Below, piece after piece: positions 60,718 through 64,000 of a DNA stretch of 64,000 bases. Position 1 is the first letter of the stretch. Each line of letters starts with the position of its first letter. The stretch spans positions 1-64,000 of the forward strand of contig NZ_BMNK01000016.1 in NCBI RefSeq assembly GCF_014646515.1. Direction: 5' to 3'. The notes beneath the pieces are model-generated. The model was given only the letters and a program-made list of their open reading frames with translations, did not search any database and was not told where the DNA came from. This DNA is from Nonomuraea glycinis (GTDB lineage: Bacteria > Actinomycetota > Actinomycetes > Streptosporangiales > Streptosporangiaceae). The translations under genes and the position numbers were made by a program.

Positions 60718-60921
60718 TTCCGAGGTGTTCTGTTGTCGGACTAGTGAGACACCGTCCAGCACGCAGGAAAGCTGACCTCGGCGGGTATGCGGGTCGCCGT
60801 CGAGAACCCCCGTCGGAATGCGTGACCGTCCCCGCGGTCGGCCACTTCGTGATGAAGGACCAACCCCCATCGGGTCGCAAGTCTCACATCCTCGCTGAGA
60901 TCGAGAAGGGAAGACCTCGCC

Positions 60922-62115
60922 ATGCCCACGTCTGAACACCACACACCCCACAAGGTCGTCGTCATTGGCGGCGGCTACGCCGGAACACTGGCGGCCAACC
61001 ATCTGCGAATGCGCGCCGACATCGACATCACACTGGTCAATCCCCGCCCGGAGTTCGTCGAACGAGTCCGGCTGCACCAGTTCGTGGCCCGCACCGGCGA
61101 GGCCACGGTGGACTACGGCACGCTTCTGGGCGAGGGGATCGGGTTGGTCGTCGACAGCGCCACGCGCATCGACACCGCTGCCCGCACAGTGCAGCTGGCA
61201 TCGGGCCGCGCGCTGGACTACGACTATGTTATCTACGCGGTCGGCAGCACCGGGGTGACACCGTCGTCGGTGCCCGGCGCGGCCGAATTCGCGTTCGACG
61301 TTGCTGAATTCGAGACCGCGCAACGGTTGCGTGCCGGGCTGGAGGAGTTGCCCCTGGATGCTCCGGTCACCGTGGTCGGCGGCGGGTTGACCGGTATCGA
61401 GACGGCCGCCGAGCTGGCCGAGCAAGGACGCACGGTCACGCTGGTGTGTGGCCGGACCCTGGCGCCGTCCTTCAGCGCACCGGGTCGCCGCGCCGTGGCC
61501 AAGTGGCTGTCCAGGCACGGTGCCATGGTGCTCGAGGACGTCGCGGTGACCGAGGTCCGGCCGGACGCGGTCGTCTTCGCCGACGGTGCGGTGCACGCGA
61601 GCGCATTGACCATCTGGGCGGCCGGTTTCGGCGTGCCGCAGCTGGCGGCCGCGAGCGGGCTGGACACCGACGAGCTCGGCCGGCTGCTCACCGACGAGAC
61701 ACTGACCAGCGTCGACGACGACCGCGTCGTCGCGGCCGGCGACTCCGCCGCACCGTCGGGCCAGCCGCTGCGGATGAGCTGCTACGCCGCCGGGCCGCTC
61801 GGGGCGCAGGCCGCCAACACCGTGCTGAGCCGCATCGCGGGAACCGAACCGGCGACGATCAGACTGGCCTTCTCGGGAGCGTGTGTCAGCCTCGGCCGGC
61901 GCTCGGCCATCCGACAGCTCGCCGGTAAGGACGACACCGCGGTGAACGTCTACATCAGCGGCCGCATGGGCGCGGCGATCAAGGAAGTGACCGCCAATTT
62001 CGCGGTGTCGAGAATCCGTCGCGAAGCCCGCAAGCCGGGTTCCCTCGTCTGGCCCAAGGGCGGCCCGCGTCCCGAGCAGTCGGCCTCCGCTCCGCGAGGG
62101 GTCACTTCCCCGTAA
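60922..62115 (+). CDS. NAD(P)/FAD-dependent oxidoreductase (NDH-2-like)
   Basis: A 397-residue pyridine nucleotide-disulfide-type flavoprotein. GGGYAG (16-21) binds FAD, VTVVGGGLTGIETAAELAEQ is the NAD(P) Rossmann motif, and VVAAGDSAAPSGQPLRMSCY is the C-terminal FAD motif. There is no CxxC, so it resembles NADH:quinone dehydrogenases/AIF-like enzymes. ECF41 sigma factors commonly control a neighbouring oxidoreductase, and the broken sigma gene is divergent from it. RBS is weak (GAGAAGGG, spaced 10). Confidence 0.88.
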   Translation: MPTSEHHTPHKVVVIGGGYAGTLAANHLRMRADIDITLVNPRPEFVERVRLHQFVARTGEATVDYGTLLGEGIGLVVDSATRIDTAARTVQLASGRALDYDYVIYAVGSTGVTPSSVPGAAEFAFDVAEFETAQRLRAGLEELPLDAPVTVVGGGLTGIETAAELAEQGRTVTLVCGRTLAPSFSAPGRRAVAKWLSRHGAMVLEDVAVTEVRPDAVVFADGAVHASALTIWAAGFGVPQLAAASGLDTDELGRLLTDETLTSVDDDRVVAAGDSAAPSGQPLRMSCYAAGPLGAQAANTVLSRIAGTEPATIRLAFSGACVSLGRRSAIRQLAGKDDTAVNVYISGRMGAAIKEVTANFAVSRIRREARKPGSLVWPKGGPRPEQSASAPRGVTSP

Positions 62116-62230
62116 TCCCCGGCGAGCGCAGGGAGGGCTGGAGTCGCGAAGTTCCATACCCGCGTCCGACCCTCCCCTCACCCGTGAGAGCAGCGAAACC
62201 CCCGTTGAGATTGAGAAGGAAGACCTCACC

Positions 62231-62671
62231 GTGTCCACGCCCACGACGGCGACAACAATCGAAGCTCGGAAAACTCCGCCGCGGCTGCGTGGACGGGCGG
62301 TGCTGGGCGTGATGCGTTGGATCGTCACCGCGCACACCGTCGCGATCTTCGCCGAGCCGGTGTTCGCCGGCCGCTACATGATCGGCGACTACGACATGCT
62401 GGCGCTGCACACGCTCGGCGCGGATCTGGTCACCTATTTCGGGCTGGCGCAGGTCGTGCTGTCGGCGGTGCTCTGGCGGCGAGCCGGGACGCGCTGGCCG
62501 TTCTGGGCAAGCCTGCTGCTGTTCCTGGGCGAGTCCGGGCAGTACTTCGCGGGAGTGGCCGGTGCGCTGGACCTGCATTTCCCGCTGGGCGTCGCGCTCG
62601 CCATGTACGCGTCGATCATGCTGGTCGAGATCTGGCGGACAGCCGGAGAGCAGCCCGGGGGGCAGCGATGA
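62231..62671 (+). CDS. Small four-helix membrane protein
   Basis: A 146-residue protein with about four hydrophobic helices: VMRWIVTAHTVAIFAEPVFA, LALHTLGADLVTYFGLAQVV, FWASLLLFLGESGQYFAGVA and LGVALAMYASIMLVEIW. GTG 62231 follows GAAGGAAG. Conserved His and Glu in the helices could bind a cofactor or quinone, but no family name is certain. It overlaps the multicopper oxidase start by four bases, so they are co-translated. Confidence 0.7.
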   Translation: MSTPTTATTIEARKTPPRLRGRAVLGVMRWIVTAHTVAIFAEPVFAGRYMIGDYDMLALHTLGADLVTYFGLAQVVLSAVLWRRAGTRWPFWASLLLFLGESGQYFAGVAGALDLHFPLGVALAMYASIMLVEIWRTAGEQPGGQR

Positions 62672-63566
62672 GCGGGCTGTCCCGGCGCCGGTTCTTCGGC
62701 CTGACCGGCGGGGCGGGCGCGCTGTTCGCAGCCGGGCTCGCCGGGCCACGGCTGTTCGGATCCGCTGCGGCTTCCGGGGGACTGCTCATCAGCAAAGTGC
62801 CGCTACCCGCAGGGCACGTTCCCCGGGCCGACCATCGAGTCCCGCAGCGGCCGGACGGCAATCGTCCGGCACCGCAACGAACTCCCGGTACCGACCGTCG
62901 TCCACCTGCACGGCGGCCGCACCCCGCCGGAGTCCGACGGCTACACCACCGACCTGGTGCTGCCCGCCGGCGGCACGCACACGACGCACTCGCACGGCGG
63001 GCACACGAGCATGCGGGATCCGCACGCAAAGGTCGCCCAGGGCGTGCGCGATTACGTGTACCCGTTGCAGCAGCCTGCATCGACGCTCTGGTACCACGAT
63101 CACCGGATGGACTTCACCGGGCCCGCCGTCTACCGCGGCCTGGCCGGATTCCACCTCGTGCGGGATGCCGAAGAGGACGCGTTGCCGCTGCCGTACGGCG
63201 AGCGCGAACTGCCGCTGATGATCACTGACCGGGCGTTCGCCGAGGACGGCTCGATGCACTACCCGTCCGTCGACCCGTCACTGACCACCGTGCCCGGCGT
63301 CGAGGACTCCTACATCGAGGGGGTGCTCGGCGACGTGATCCTGGTGAACGGCGCACCCTGGCCGGTGGCCGAAGTGTCGGCGACCAGACACCGACTGCGG
63401 GTGCTCAACGCGTCCAACGCCCGCCGCTATGACCTCGCGCTCGACCCACCGCCACCCGGCGGCCAGGCCTTCACACAGATCGGCTCGGACCAGGGCCTGC
63501 TCGACACGCCGCGCGTGCACGACCACCTCCCGATAGCCGCGGCCGAACGCTATGACCTGGTCGTAA
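62668..63566 (+). pseudogene. Multicopper oxidase, internally deleted and 3'-truncated by an IS
   Basis: ATG 62668 begins SGLSRRRFFGLTGGAGALFA, a Tat signal. After GGLLISKVPLP (about 62803) the text jumps in another frame to QGTFPGPTIESRSGRTAIVR and VPTVVHLHGG, skipping about 60 residues. Type 3 and 2 copper ligands HLHGG, HSHGG and WYHDHRMDF are present, then LPLMITDRAFAEDGSMHYPS and VLNASNARRYDLAL. The match ends at about 63565 at the IS3-like sequence, so the C-terminal HxxHxH/HCH copper sites are gone. The enzyme cannot be active. Confidence 0.85.
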
Positions 63567-63768
63567 AGACCTGGGTATCAGCGACTCCTGTCTGCGGAAT
63601 TGGATGCGCCAGGCCGACATCGATGACAACGGCGGTGCGAAGCTGACCAGCGCGGAGAAGAAGGAACTCGCCGATCTGCAGCGCCGAACCCGGCAGCTTG
63701 AGCTGGAGAACGAGATCCTCAAGCGGGCGGCTGCGTATTTCGCCCGGGAAAACGTGCTCCCAAAATAG
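63565..63768 (+). mobile_element. IS3-family OrfA, 5'-truncated
   Basis: The frame DLGISDSCLRNWMRQADIDD, KLTSAEKKELADLQRRTRQL then ELENEILKRAAAYFAREN is the second half of an IS3 OrfA: end of the HTH and the leucine-zipper coiled coil. It ends TAG at 63766. The N-terminal HTH start is missing, as the element joins the multicopper oxidase directly. Confidence 0.8.
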
Positions 63769-64000
63769 GGTACGCGCTGGTCCGTGAACTCGCCGATGAT
63801 GACTTTCCTGTCGCGGTGGCCTGCCGGGTGTTGAATATTTCCAGATCGGGTTACAAAGACTGGGTCGGCCGGCCGCAGTCACCACGCGACCAAAGAAACA
63901 CCGAACTCCTGAAGCTGATCCGTGACATCCATGAGACGTCGCGGTACAGCTACGGCTCACCGCGGGTCCACGCGGAGCTGACGCTCGGCCTGGACCTGGA
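63759..64000 (+). mobile_element. IS3-family OrfB, N-terminal part (runs off window)
   Basis: In the -1 frame relative to OrfA: PKIGYALVRELADDDFPVAV, ACRVLNISRSGYKDWVGRPQ, RNTELLKLIRDIHETSRYSY then GSPRVHAELTLGLDL, the HTH_21 region before the DDE core. The heptamer CCCAAAA (63759-63765) at the overlap fits the X-XXY-YYZ rule for programmed -1 frameshifting that makes the OrfAB transposase. The catalytic core lies beyond the window. Confidence 0.85.

Noticed and set aside
60700-60760. ECF41 promoter (TGTCACA-N16-CGTC) near TGTCACC at 60706
   Set aside because: The -35-like part is close but no CGTC lies at the required distance.
1-64000. CRISPR array, tRNA or rRNA genes, polyketide or peptide synthetase cluster
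   Set aside because: No regularly spaced repeats, no recognisable structural RNA, and no ketosynthase, adenylation or carrier-protein motifs seen on either strand.

Overview
The window is high-GC DNA with strongly GC-biased third codon positions and actinomycete-typical families: SAV2177-type SAM methyltransferase, F420-type (deazaflavin and LLM) oxidoreductases, DUF418, STAND/TPR ATPase, ECF41-type sigma factor, and many TetR, HxlR, MerR and LysR regulators. A Streptosporangiales-like actinomycete chromosome (Nonomuraea or Streptosporangium style) is my best guess, inferred from gene content only. I see no tRNA, rRNA, CRISPR array, polyketide or peptide synthetase, or phage structural gene.

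Layout. 0-5 kb: the edge of an IS607-type element, an HxlR/SnoaL pair, fragments of P450, Tn3 transposase and integrase, then DUF1330 and LysR genes. 5-10 kb: a TetR/carboxylesterase pair, a thioredoxin-reductase-like flavoprotein, and a TetR plus alpha/beta-hydrolase operon. 10-15.5 kb: an MFS exporter coupled to a cysteine-synthase-like PLP enzyme, a His/Cys-rich membrane protein, a divergent Tat-exported class V PLP enzyme and a SAV2177 methyltransferase. 15.5-24.4 kb: regulator/target pairs (HxlR-DsrE, TetR-deazaflavin reductase, DUF418-TetR, DUF4267-TetR) and a two-gene glycosyltransferase unit resembling YkcB/YkcC. 24.4-30.6 kb: a truncated HxlR, a STAND NTPase with its small upstream partner, and an OmpR/histidine kinase pair.

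30.6-40.5 kb: broken genes (ABC ATPase ends, phosphotransferase, YceI, ABC permease) interspersed with intact LysR, SnoaL, SDR, monooxygenase, DsbA-like, LLM and DinB genes. 40.5-51.5 kb: two MerR/hydrolase modules that share a near-identical promoter layout, flanking a full-length Tn3-family transposase, a second Tn3 fragment and a secreted CocE-type hydrolase. 51.5-58 kb: resolvase and integrase relics, a WD40 protein, a P-loop kinase and a long coiled-coil zinc-finger protein with an AT-rich palindromic upstream region. 58-64 kb: a P450 whose heme loop is out of frame, an ECF41/SigJ-like sigma gene broken by a stop and a frameshift, its divergent flavoprotein neighbour, a small membrane protein, and a multicopper oxidase that is internally deleted and then cut off by an IS3-type element running off the window.

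The common theme is a mosaic: small regulator-plus-enzyme modules, mostly redox, hydrolase or export functions controlled by an adjacent one-component regulator, embedded in heavily decayed mobile DNA. The best candidates for unusual biology are the STAND NTPase pair (24989-28275), the cysteine-synthase/MFS/Tat-PLP cluster (10194-14575), the two MerR modules with a common 19-nt-spacer promoter, the two-domain serine hydrolase (40563-42128), and the coiled-coil gene with its palindromic AT-rich leader (55376-56740).
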